Below, piece after piece: positions 1-5,508 of a DNA stretch of 7,451 bases (position 1 is its first letter; the number at the start of each line of letters is the position of its first letter). Made by a program: the position numbers and the translations under genes. This stretch comes from Bacillota bacterium (GTDB lineage Bacteria; Bacillota; Dehalobacteriia; UBA4068): the NCBI GenBank assembly GCA_030528765.1, contig JAUMYD010000034.1:6124-13574 (forward strand). The letters run 5' to 3'. The notes beneath the pieces are model-generated. The model searched no databases, was not told where the DNA came from, and was given only the letters and a program-made list of their open reading frames with translations.

Positions 1-81
1 GTCCGGCCCAAGCTGGGAAAAAACGGGGATATCCTGGAAGTCAGCAAGCAGCCGGAGGATGCGGAATCCACACCGGCCTGA
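1..81 (+). CDS. C-terminal end of an upstream gene (partial), possibly a YacL-like PIN/TRAM protein
   Basis: Frame 1 is open from the window edge to a TGA at 79-81 and encodes only the last 26 residues, starting VRPKLGKNGD. The tail is hydrophilic and ends in a Glu/Pro/Ser/Ala-rich stretch typical of a disordered C-terminus. It is directly followed by an intrinsic terminator, which supports it as a genuine gene end. In many Bacillota the gene before ispD is yacL, a PIN-TRAM membrane protein whose TRAM domain ends in a motif like GRMIFxRP, so the leading VRPKL would fit. That assignment is inference from neighbourhood and a few residues. No catalytic part lies in the window, and another family is possible. 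Confidence 0.45.
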   Translation, partial: VRPKLGKNGDILEVSKQPEDAESTPA

Positions 82-99
82 TCAAAAATAAAACAATGC

Positions 100-131
100 A
101 AGCGTATGGATAGACTATCCATACGCTTTTT
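100..131 (+). terminator. Intrinsic terminator after the upstream gene
   Basis: A 13-bp perfect stem pairs 100-112 with 116-128 around a GAC loop and runs into five T (127-131). It lies 18 bases after the stop codon at 81. It should end the upstream transcript, so ispD needs its own promoter between 132 and 391. I found no convincing -35/-10 pair there. Confidence 0.9.
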
Positions 132-186
132 GCCTTTGGGGAGCCGGGCCGAAGCTGCCCGCTTCTCTTTTTTGAAAGCCAAAACC

Positions 187-234
187 GCCGCTTTTTTAGA
201 AAAAGCGGCACCAAAAGCACTTACATCTGGGTCT
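187..234 (+). repeat. Intergenic two-hairpin repeat, copy A
   Basis: Hairpin I is a perfect 10-bp stem, GCCGCTTTTT at 187-196 with its complement at 200-209, around a 3-base loop. It is followed by ACCAAAAGCACTT and a weak second hairpin in which CCA (211-213) can face TGG (228-230). Hairpin, then CCAAAA, then ACTT is the pattern also seen in copies C and E on the same strand. With copy B it fills most of the 310-base gap 82-391, where I see no gene and no clear promoter. Confidence 0.55.
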
Positions 235-258
235 CTACCCGGGATGAGAAGCAGCAGG

Positions 259-306
259 CCCCAAATTGAAGTTCTTTGGGTCTCTTTCCTTCAAGAAAGG
301 GACGCT
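259..306 (-). repeat. Intergenic two-hairpin repeat, copy B (opposite orientation)
   Basis: On the minus strand this reads hairpin I first: GAAAGGGAC (296-304) against GTCTCTTTC (281-289) with one G-T pair. Hairpin II follows, with CCCAAA and TTTGGG (275-280 and 260-265) enclosing the loop GAACTTCAA. Copy E has the almost identical loop GAACTTCCA under a different stem, so the structure is kept while the stem bases change. The 15 bases CAAGAAAGGGACGCT at 292-306 recur exactly at 1841-1855 (copy D). B faces copy A across about 25 bases. Confidence 0.6.
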
Positions 307-391
307 TTGCCCGCTTTTCAAAAAAACAGCCACTTCGGCTGCGTACTTCTGTCGAAAACAAGATCCGAAAACAGCAAAAGGAGCTATCCTG

Positions 392-1111
392 ATGAATATT
401 GCCATCATCCTGGCCGCCGCAGGCTGCGGCAGCCGCATGGAAGCAAAGCAGAACAAGGTATTGCTGCACCTGGCCGGCCAGCCTCTTCTCTGCTACAGCC
501 TCCACCTTTTCCAGAAGGATCCGCTGGTCAGCCGCATTCTGGTCACGGCGGCCCCCGGGGATATGGAAGCCTTCCGGGAGCTGCTCCTCCCCTATGAGAA
601 GGCCCGTCTCTGCCTGGGTGGAGCCAGCCGCCAGGAATCCGTCTTTCTGGCACTGCAGGCACTGCAGCAGGAAGCCGATGGCACAGAGCTGCCCTGGGAT
701 CGGGTGGCCATCCACGATGGCGCAAGACCCCTGCTCTCCCGCTCGGATTGGCAGCGTCTGCTGGAGGCAGCGGAAAGCGCCCCTGCTGCCCTGTTGCTGC
801 GCCCCATGACGGATACCGTCAAGCAGATCACAGAAGGAAAGGTGTTTGCCACCATCCCCCGGGAAACGCTGGCTGCTGCCCTCACCCCCCAGATCTTCGA
901 AACAAAGCTCCTGCTGGAGGCCTATGCCGCTGCCAAGGAAGGGGGCTATTCCGCCACGGATGACGCGGAGCTGGTGGAAAAGCTGGGCTTTTGTCCGCTG
1001 GCCGTCCCGGCGAAGGAGCCAAACCCAAAGATCACCTTCCCGGCAGATCTGATTCTGGCAGAGGCCTTGCTCGCTGCCCGGCAGCAGCGGAAAGAAAGCC
1101 CAGAAAAATAA
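392..1111 (+). CDS. ispD: 2-C-methyl-D-erythritol 4-phosphate cytidylyltransferase
   Basis: IspD joins CTP and 2-C-methyl-D-erythritol 4-phosphate to make CDP-methylerythritol in the cytosolic non-mevalonate isoprenoid pathway. The 239-residue product has the usual family length. The N-terminal nucleotide loop is AAAGCGSRM (8-16), with R15 and K22 matching E. coli R20 and K27. GGASRQESV (76-84) supplies R80 and S83, HDGARP (108-113) supplies D109 and R112, DTVK lies at 141-144, TDDAELVEKLG at 189-199, and NPKIT (211-215) carries the conserved C-terminal lysine K213. The ATG at 392 is chosen because it follows AAAGGAG (377-383) by 8 bases and starts exactly at the domain. A start at 266 would add 42 residues translated from repeat DNA. 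The usual NIKIT motif reads NPKIT here. No promoter was recognised upstream. Confidence 0.95.
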   Translation: MNIAIILAAAGCGSRMEAKQNKVLLHLAGQPLLCYSLHLFQKDPLVSRILVTAAPGDMEAFRELLLPYEKARLCLGGASRQESVFLALQALQQEADGTELPWDRVAIHDGARPLLSRSDWQRLLEAAESAPAALLLRPMTDTVKQITEGKVFATIPRETLAAALTPQIFETKLLLEAYAAAKEGGYSATDDAELVEKLGFCPLAVPAKEPNPKITFPADLILAEALLAARQQRKESPEK

Positions 1112-1120
1112 GCCCTCCCA

Positions 1121-1149
1121 TTGAAGCCCGGCCCGGGATGGGCTATAAT
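1121..1149 (+). promoter_or_regulatory. Sigma-A type promoter for ispF
   Basis: TTGAAG (1121-1126) and a perfect TATAAT (1144-1149) are separated by 17 bases, the optimal spacing. Transcription should start near 1156, about 45 bases before the ispF start codon. The promoter overlaps an imperfect hairpin just after the ispD stop (AGCCCTCCC at 1111-1119 with GGGA and GGGCT at 1135-1144). That hairpin has no T tract and is not a terminator. Confidence 0.75.
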
Positions 1150-1154
1150 CAATA

Positions 1155-1183
1155 GCAGAAGGAATGTCCTTCCAATTTTCTGC
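1155..1183 (+). promoter_or_regulatory. Small hairpin in the ispF 5' leader
   Basis: GCAGAA (1155-1160) pairs perfectly with TTCTGC (1178-1183), and GGAA (1161-1164) can extend the stem with TTCC (1170-1173) after a bulge. It would sit at the very 5' end of the mRNA from the predicted promoter. The ribosome site AGGAGGAG (1187-1194) lies just outside it, so the hairpin probably stabilises the leader rather than hiding the site. The role is inferred. Confidence 0.4.
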
Positions 1184-1200
1184 CGCAGGAGGAGAAAATA

Positions 1201-1707
1201 ATGAAACTACGGATCGGACAAGGCTGGGACCGGCACCGCTTCTGCGAAGGGACTTCCCTGCGCCTGGGCGGCGTGGATATCCCCTTTGAGCGCTCCCTAC
1301 TGGGGCACAGCGATGCGGATGCACTCTGCCACGCGCTGATCGATGCCCTGCTGGGGGCAGCTCACCTGGGGGATATCGGCCGCCTCTTCCCGGATACAGA
1401 CCCGGCCTATGAGAATATCGACAGCATGCTGCTGCTGCAAAATGTTCTTTCCCTTCTGCAGCAGCGGGGCTGGCAGATCATGAATGTGGATTGCACCATC
1501 ATCACCCAGCAGCCAAAGCTGGCGCCCTACATCCCGCTGATCGAGGAAAGCCTGGCAAAGGCTATGGGCCTCCCGGCGGATGCTGTCTCCGTAAAGGCCA
1601 AGACCGCCGAGGGTCTGGGCCCCGTGGGGCGGCAGGAATGCCTGGAAGCCATGGCTGTGGCGCTGCTGCAGCAGCGGAACGACTTTTTCTTCTGGGCAGA
1701 ACGCTAA
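1201..1707 (+). CDS. ispF: 2-C-methyl-D-erythritol 2,4-cyclodiphosphate synthase
   Basis: IspF converts CDP-methylerythritol 2-phosphate to methylerythritol 2,4-cyclodiphosphate, releasing CMP, two steps after IspD. The enzyme is normally a trimer with active sites between subunits. The 168 residues start with GQGWDRHRF, giving metal ligands D10 and H12. GHSDADALCHALIDALLGA (35-53) adds H44. GDIGRLFPDTDPAYENIDS (57-75), TIITQQPKLAPYIP (99-112) and SVKAKTAEGLGPVGRQE (130-146) are the remaining family blocks. The C-terminal QQRNDFFFWAER extends a few residues past the usual end. The ATG is set by AGGAGGAG at 1187-1194. It is 89 bases after ispD, with a promoter between, so the pair can be transcribed separately. 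ispE is not in the window. Confidence 0.96.
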   Translation: MKLRIGQGWDRHRFCEGTSLRLGGVDIPFERSLLGHSDADALCHALIDALLGAAHLGDIGRLFPDTDPAYENIDSMLLLQNVLSLLQQRGWQIMNVDCTIITQQPKLAPYIPLIEESLAKAMGLPADAVSVKAKTAEGLGPVGRQECLEAMAVALLQQRNDFFFWAER

Positions 1708-1716
1708 GATCAGGAG

Positions 1717-1766
1717 GTTTTTGTTTCCCCTTTGAAAAGAGGAACCAAAAACTTTTAAACTTCGGG
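1717..1766 (+). repeat. Intergenic two-hairpin repeat, copy C, with a possible weak ispF terminator
   Basis: GTTTTTGTTTCC (1717-1728) pairs with GGAACCAAAAAC (1741-1752), with one mismatch in 12. The inner sequence CTTTGAAAAG resembles the loop of the other copies, and the stem is followed by ACTTTTAAACTTCGGG. The short TTTT at 1753-1756 directly after the stem could make this a weak terminator for ispF, whose stop is 10 bases upstream. The 3' arm AAAAACTTTTAAA (1747-1759) can also pair with TTTAAAGTTTTT at 1789-1800, so two folds compete. The gap 1708-1948 has no gene and no clear promoter. Confidence 0.5.
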
Positions 1767-1815
1767 TCAATACTTCTGCTTTCACTCATTTAAAGTTTTT
1801 ATGCTACTGGCGGTT

Positions 1816-1855
1816 TAGCTCTTCAAAGCCCTTTGAGCTACAAGAAAGGGACGCT
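1816..1855 (-). repeat. Intergenic repeat, copy D (opposite orientation, degenerate)
   Basis: The plus strand contains CAAGAAAGGGACGCT at 1841-1855, identical to 292-306 in copy B. Next to it TAGCTC (1816-1821) pairs with GAGCTA (1835-1840). On the minus strand the order again starts GTCCCTTTCTTG, as in copy B, but the following hairpin has diverged and the GAACTTC loop is not recognisable. It faces copy C, as B faces A. Confidence 0.45.
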
Positions 1856-1948
1856 GCTAAAAAGCTTGCAAAGCTCTCCTCCCCTGCCGGACATATGCCT
1901 CTCTCATAGGCCATAGGATGCAACAAAGGCTTTCTTTCGGAGGCTCCT

Positions 1949-2659
1949 GTGCGCCCACGGATCGGCATCACCCTCAGCACGGATACGGCTTATGCAGGCT
2001 ACCGGCTGCGAAAGGATTACTGCCACTGCCTGCTGGGCTGCGGCGGCAGCCCTTTGCTCCTGCCCGATCTGCCGGAAACCCTGGCAGAGGAAGCTCTGGA
2101 TGGGCTGGAAGGCCTGCTGCTCAGCGGCGGCGGGGATTTCCCGCCCCAGTGCTACGGCATGGGATCCTTCCAAGCACCCACAGCGCGGGATCTTTGGGAG
2201 CTGGCCTTGCTGCGTGCCGCCTGGCAGCGCGGCCTGCCCATTCTGGGCATCTGCCGGGGCTGCCAGGGTCTGAACATCGCCCTGGGCGGGGATCTCATCC
2301 CGGATCTGCCCCGGGCAGGCGGCTACGGTCAGCACCAACAGCAGCAGGCCCGCCAGCAGCGCAGCCATATGGTGGAGCTGCTCCACCCCCGTTTGCAGCA
2401 GCTTTACGGTCGGAAGCAGCTCTGGGTGAATTCCTTTCATCATCAGGGGCTGGGCAAATTGGCGCCCGGCTTATTGCCTGCGGCACTGGCACCCGATGGC
2501 CTTTGTGAGGCAGTGCTCAGCCGGGAGGATGGCCGCTTTGCCTTGGGTCTACAATGGCACCCGGAGGCTCTGCAGGAGCTGCCGCCCTTTCTGGCATTGC
2601 TGAAGGCCGCCCGGAAGTATATGAAACAGAAACAGACGGATTTTATAGATGTTTTATAG
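1949..2659 (+). CDS. Class I glutamine amidotransferase-like hydrolase, peptidase C26 (PuuD-like gamma-glutamyl hydrolase)
   Basis: This family hydrolyses gamma-glutamyl amide bonds. The best known member, PuuD, cleaves gamma-glutamyl-GABA in putrescine breakdown, but others act on different substrates, so the true substrate is open. The 236 residues show LLLSGGGDFPPQCYG (56-70), ARDLWELALLRAA (79-91), the nucleophile elbow GICRGCQG with C102, VNSFHHQ (160-166), and GLQWHPE (200-206) with catalytic H204 and E206, so the triad is complete. The start is GTG at 1949 because CGGAGG (1938-1943) lies 5 bases upstream and the protein begins with the family's RPRIGIT strand. No putrescine genes are nearby. 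Only 27 bases separate it from tsaE, so it probably shares their transcript. Its last codons lie in an 11-bp tandem duplication. Confidence 0.88.
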   Translation: MRPRIGITLSTDTAYAGYRLRKDYCHCLLGCGGSPLLLPDLPETLAEEALDGLEGLLLSGGGDFPPQCYGMGSFQAPTARDLWELALLRAAWQRGLPILGICRGCQGLNIALGGDLIPDLPRAGGYGQHQQQQARQQRSHMVELLHPRLQQLYGRKQLWVNSFHHQGLGKLAPGLLPAALAPDGLCEAVLSREDGRFALGLQWHPEALQELPPFLALLKAARKYMKQKQTDFIDVL

Positions 2660-2662
2660 ATG
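2641..2662 (+). repeat. Perfect 11-bp tandem duplication creating the stop codon
   Basis: TTTTATAGATG occurs at 2641-2651 and again at 2652-2662 with no change. The unit is not a multiple of three, so the second copy is read in another frame and supplies the TAG stop at 2657-2659. With one copy, the frame would continue past this point into the tsaE region. No transposase or flanking target site is seen; replication slippage is the likely origin. Confidence 0.85.
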
Positions 2663-2686
2663 AGATAGAGAAAGACGGTACAAGCT

Positions 2687-3163
2687 ATGACGCAAAAAAA
2701 GATCAAGCTGCTGAGCCACTCCCCGGAAGAGACCAGGGAGATCGGCCGCAAGCTGGGGGAAAAGATCCCTGCGGGCACTGTCATCGCTGCCAAGGGTGAT
2801 TTGGGTGCGGGAAAGACCCTCTTCGCCGCTGCCCTGGCCAAGGCGCTGGGTGTGGAGGAAAGCGTGAGCAGCCCCACCTTCATCTTTTATCGGGAATATC
2901 AGGGACGCATCCCCTTCGCCCATGTGGATGCCTATCGTCTGGAAGGGCTGGAGGAGGAGGAGATCGCCCTCACCGGCGTGGACGATGCCCTGACCCGGGA
3001 AAAGGCCGCCTTCGTGGAGTGGCCGGATTTCATTCGGGACAGGCTGCCCGCCGGAACCATCTGGCTGGAGATTCGCCGCTGCCCGGAGGAGGAAAACCTG
3101 CGCAGCCTGGAATTTTGTTATGATGAGAAGGAGGCCTGGCTGGATGAAGCTCTTGGCCATTGA
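2687..3163 (+). CDS. tsaE: tRNA threonylcarbamoyladenosine biosynthesis ATPase TsaE
   Basis: TsaE is the P-loop ATPase that drives turnover of the TsaB-TsaD complex making t6A at position 37 of ANN-decoding tRNAs. The 158-residue protein has the normal family size. GDLGAGKT (37-44) is the Walker A motif with K43 and T44. SSPTF (61-65) is the switch region, HVDAYRL (79-85) the Walker B-like block with D81, and VEWPD (110-114) holds the conserved E111-W112. All are in the usual order. The ATG at 2687 has only a poor Shine-Dalgarno sequence, so translation may depend on coupling to the gene 27 bases upstream. Its 3' end overlaps the start of tsaB by 20 bases, as in a co-translated operon. Confidence 0.94.
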   Translation: MTQKKIKLLSHSPEETREIGRKLGEKIPAGTVIAAKGDLGAGKTLFAAALAKALGVEESVSSPTFIFYREYQGRIPFAHVDAYRLEGLEEEEIALTGVDDALTREKAAFVEWPDFIRDRLPAGTIWLEIRRCPEEENLRSLEFCYDEKEAWLDEALGH

Positions 3164-3840
3164 TACATCCGCCACCGCCCTTTCCGCCGCCATCGTGGGG
3201 GAAAAGGGTCTTTTGGGCGAATATGCACTGAATATCGGAAAGAACCACTCTCTTGGCCTGCTGCCCATGCTGGATAGCCTGCTGAAAAACTGCGGACTGC
3301 AGCTTGCGGATATGGATGCCTTTGCCGTGTGCATCGGCCCCGGCAGCTTCACCGGCCTGCGGATCGGCCTGGCAACGGCCAAGGCATGGGGGGATGCCCC
3401 TGATCGGCATTAGCAGCACAGATGCCCTGGCTCGTGCAGCCGGGCAGGCGGGCTATGTCTGCCCCATGCTGGATGCCCGGCGGGATCAGGTCTACACCGC
3501 CCTCTATAAAGGCGGGGAACGGCTCTGGCCGGATCTGGCCATTGCCCCCACGGAGCTGGCGGAGCGCCTGGCAGAGCTGGAGGAACCGGTCTATTGTCTG
3601 GGGGACGGCTTCGCCCCCTATGAGGAAGAACTGAGGCAGCGGCTTGGCCAGCAGCTGCAGGCCATTCCCCCGGAGCGCCGTCTGGTGATGGCCCCGGCAG
3701 CAGCCATGCTGGCGCTGGAAAAATATGCAAAGCAGGAATTCACCCCGGTGGAAGCCCTGCTTCCCGTATACCTGCGCTTATCCGAAGCAGAAGAAAAACG
3801 CCTTGCCGCAGAGGCTGCCGCCAAAGGAGGAGAAGCCTGA
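3144..3840 (+). pseudogene. tsaB: tRNA threonylcarbamoyladenosine protein TsaB, frameshifted
   Basis: TsaB is an inactive ASKHA-fold paralogue of TsaD that dimerises with it and is normally needed for t6A. The ATG at 3144 follows AAGGAGG (3128-3134) by 9 bases. The first frame encodes 83 matching residues: MKLLAIDTS, NHSLGLLPMLDSLL and the hallmark GPGSFTGLRIG (65-75). It then reads into the wrong frame after GGG at 3390-3392 and stops at TAG 3411-3413. The next frame picks up exactly at ATG 3394 with PLIGISSTDALA, PMLDARRDQVYTALY and LLPVYLRLSEAEE, and ends at TGA 3838-3840. The break lies in six G (3388-3393). Compared with E. coli and B. subtilis TsaB, about four residues are also missing there, so a net 11-base deletion explains the break better than one extra G. 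Sequencing error, recoding or a split two-piece TsaB remain possible. Confidence 0.87.
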
Positions 3841-4307
3841 TGTCCGCAGAATTTCGTTTTGCTCCCCTGGGCGCGGAGCATCTGGAAGCCATCTGCCGCA
3901 TCGATCAGGCCAGCTTCTCCCACCCCTGGACAGAGGCTGCCTACCGGCAGGAGCTGGAGCAGAATCATCTGGCGCACTATCTGGGCTGCTTCCACGGGGA
4001 AGAGCTGGTGGCCTTTGCCGGGATGTGGCTGGTGCTGGATGAGGGGCAGGTTGCCAATGTGGCTGTTGCCCCGGATTGGCGGCAAAAGGGTCTGGGCAGG
4101 CAGCTGATGGAGCAGCTGATCCTCCGCTGCATGGCTCTGGGTGGCAGAAGCCTCAGCCTGGAGGTGCGGGAGGGCAATCTCCCGGCCCGGAATCTCTATG
4201 ATTCCCTGGGCTTTCGCACTGTAGGTCTGCGAAAGGGCTATTACACCCAGCCTGTGGAGGATGCGGTGCTGATGCAGCTGGAGCTCCCGGAGGTATGCCC
4301 GGAATAA
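3840..4307 (+). CDS. rimI: GNAT N-acetyltransferase, RimI (ribosomal protein S18 alanine acetyltransferase)
   Basis: RimI transfers acetyl from acetyl-CoA to the N-terminal alanine of ribosomal protein S18; in Bacillota it may have wider targets. The 155 residues show the GNAT fold: the helical N-terminal part with HPWTEAAYRQEL (28-39), motif A VANVAVAPDWRQKGLGRQLM (71-90) with the acetyl-CoA loop RQKGLG (81-86), then LEVREGNLPARNLYDSLGF (107-125). E108 and Y120 match the Salmonella RimI catalytic base E103 and acid Y115, with the same 12-residue spacing. The GYY (133-135) and EDAVLM (140-145) blocks close the domain. The start overlaps the tsaB stop by one base (TGATG), and AAAGGAGG (3823-3830) lies 9 bases upstream. 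The tsaB frameshift leaves this coupling intact, because ribosomes in the second tsaB frame end there. Confidence 0.92.
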   Translation: MSAEFRFAPLGAEHLEAICRIDQASFSHPWTEAAYRQELEQNHLAHYLGCFHGEELVAFAGMWLVLDEGQVANVAVAPDWRQKGLGRQLMEQLILRCMALGGRSLSLEVREGNLPARNLYDSLGFRTVGLRKGYYTQPVEDAVLMQLELPEVCPE

Positions 4308-4309
4308 GG

Positions 4310-4366
4310 CTTCCCCGGCTGCTCTCCCTTTCTCTCTGAGAAAGGAGCAGGCTTGCTGCCGGGAAG
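4310..4366 (+). promoter_or_regulatory. Long nested hairpin between rimI and tsaD
   Basis: An inner stem pairs TGCTC (4320-4324) with GAGCA (4345-4349) and CTTTCTC (4328-4334) with GAGAAAG (4338-4344), separated by a 3-base bulge. An outer stem pairs CTTCCCCGGC (4310-4319) with GCCGGGAAG (4358-4366), with one bulged C. No T run follows, so it is not a standard terminator. It begins 3 bases after the rimI stop and could protect or process the message between rimI and tsaD. No clear promoter is visible before tsaD. Confidence 0.6.
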
Positions 4367-4430
4367 AAGGAGCTTCCTGGCGGATTTCCCATAGATTCTC
4401 CGAAACAAACGATAAAAGAAGAGGCAAAGC

Positions 4431-5450
4431 ATGAAGCAGGAACAAGTAAACATTCTGGCCATCGAAAGCAGCTGTGATGAAACCGCCGCCGCCGTGGTGG
4501 CAAATGGGCGGGAAGTCCGCTCCAACGTCATCACCACCCAGATCCCGGTACACCGCATTTACGGCGGCGTGGTGCCGGAGATCGCCAGCCGCCACCATCT
4601 GGAGGCCATCAGCCCCGTGGTGCAGCAGGCGCTGGCAGACGCAAATTGCAGCTATGAAGACATTCACGCCATCGCCGTGGCAAACGGCCCCGGCCTGGTG
4701 GGTTCCCTGCTGGTGGGGGTCTCCTATGCCAAGGCGCTGGCCTTCGCACTGGGCAAGCCCCTCATCGCGGTGCATCACTGGCAGGGGCATCTGGCGGCCA
4801 TCCACATCGAGCATGAGATCAAAAAGCCCTTCCTGGCGCTGGTGGTCTCCGGCAGTCACAGCGGTCTGCTGCTCACCGGGGAAAGCGGCAGCCGCTTCCT
4901 GGGCATGAGCCACGATGATGCCGCCGGGGAAGCCTTTGATAAGATCGCCCGGGCCCTGGGTCTGCCCTATCCCGGCGGGCCGGAGATCAGCCGGGCAGCT
5001 GAGAGCGGGCTTCCAGATTATGTGGAATTCCCCCGGGCCTGGCTGCCGGGAACAGATGATTTCAGCTTCAGCGGCCTGAAATCCGCAGTGCTGAATTACC
5101 TGAACCAGCGGCGCATGAAGGGGGATGCGCCCACAGAGCAGGAGATATGCTCCATCGCCCGGGCCGCGCAGGAGGCCATCTGCGATGTGCTGAGCGCCAA
5201 GGCTGTGGCTGCTGCCCAGCGGGAAGGGGTCAAAAGCATCGCCCTGGTGGGCGGTGTTGCCGCCAATCGCCGCCTGCGGGAGCTGCTGGGTGAACGGGCA
5301 GAGGCTGCGGGCATCCGGCTCTGCTACCCCTCCCCGGTCTATTGCACAGACAATGCAGCCATGATCGGTGTGGCGGCCTACGAAAAATGGCTGGCACAGG
5401 ATTGGGCGGGCTGGGATCTGAACGCAGACCCGCGCCTGCTCATCGGCTGA
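4431..5450 (+). CDS. tsaD: tRNA N6-adenosine threonylcarbamoyltransferase TsaD
   Basis: TsaD (Kae1/YgjD family) transfers the threonylcarbamoyl group from its AMP adduct to A37 of ANN-decoding tRNAs, working with TsaB and TsaE. The 339-residue protein has the usual bacterial length. Visible blocks are AIESSCDETAAAVV (10-23), YGGVVPEIASRHH (44-56), NGPGLVGSLLVG (85-96), metal ligands H116 and H120 in HHWQGH, DDAAGEAFDKIARALGLPYP (162-181), FSFSGLKSAV (211-220), GGVAANRRLR (274-283) and TDNAAMIG (307-314) with the third metal ligand D308. One usually strict motif departs from the family: SGGHT reads SGSHS at 140-144. The ATG follows AGAGG (4420-4424) by 6 bases. It lies 123 bases after rimI with no terminator, so readthrough from the cluster is likely. 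Confidence 0.95.
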   Translation: MKQEQVNILAIESSCDETAAAVVANGREVRSNVITTQIPVHRIYGGVVPEIASRHHLEAISPVVQQALADANCSYEDIHAIAVANGPGLVGSLLVGVSYAKALAFALGKPLIAVHHWQGHLAAIHIEHEIKKPFLALVVSGSHSGLLLTGESGSRFLGMSHDDAAGEAFDKIARALGLPYPGGPEISRAAESGLPDYVEFPRAWLPGTDDFSFSGLKSAVLNYLNQRRMKGDAPTEQEICSIARAAQEAICDVLSAKAVAAAQREGVKSIALVGGVAANRRLRELLGERAEAAGIRLCYPSPVYCTDNAAMIGVAAYEKWLAQDWAGWDLNADPRLLIG

Positions 5451-5508
5451 GCAAAGAGGATAAAGACAGCCGGAGAAGCAGGGTAATCGTCCAAAAATCC
5501 CTGCAAAA

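Noticed and set aside
187..306. The intergenic palindromes as a CRISPR array
   Set aside because: Copies differ in sequence and orientation, spacing is irregular, and no unique equal-length spacers are present.
266..391. A 42-residue N-terminal extension of IspD from an ATG at 266
   Set aside because: The extension is translated repeat DNA. The ATG at 392 has a good ribosome site and matches the family start.
221..1324. 367-codon minus-strand open frame over ispD and the start of ispF
   Set aside because: Shadow of ispD; it crosses the ispD-ispF promoter and the repeats and has no family resemblance.
1866..1897. Promoter for the 1949 hydrolase (TTGCAA and CATATG)
   Set aside because: The spacing is 20 bases and the -10 match is poor. 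No other pair in 1708-1948 was convincing.
3120..3143. Earlier tsaB start at ATG 3120 or 3123
   Set aside because: It would add eight residues ahead of the conserved MKLLAIDTS start and lies upstream of the AAGGAGG site at 3128-3134.
4310..4366. Intrinsic terminator after rimI
   Set aside because: The stem is strong but no T run follows on the plus strand, so it does not meet the requirements.
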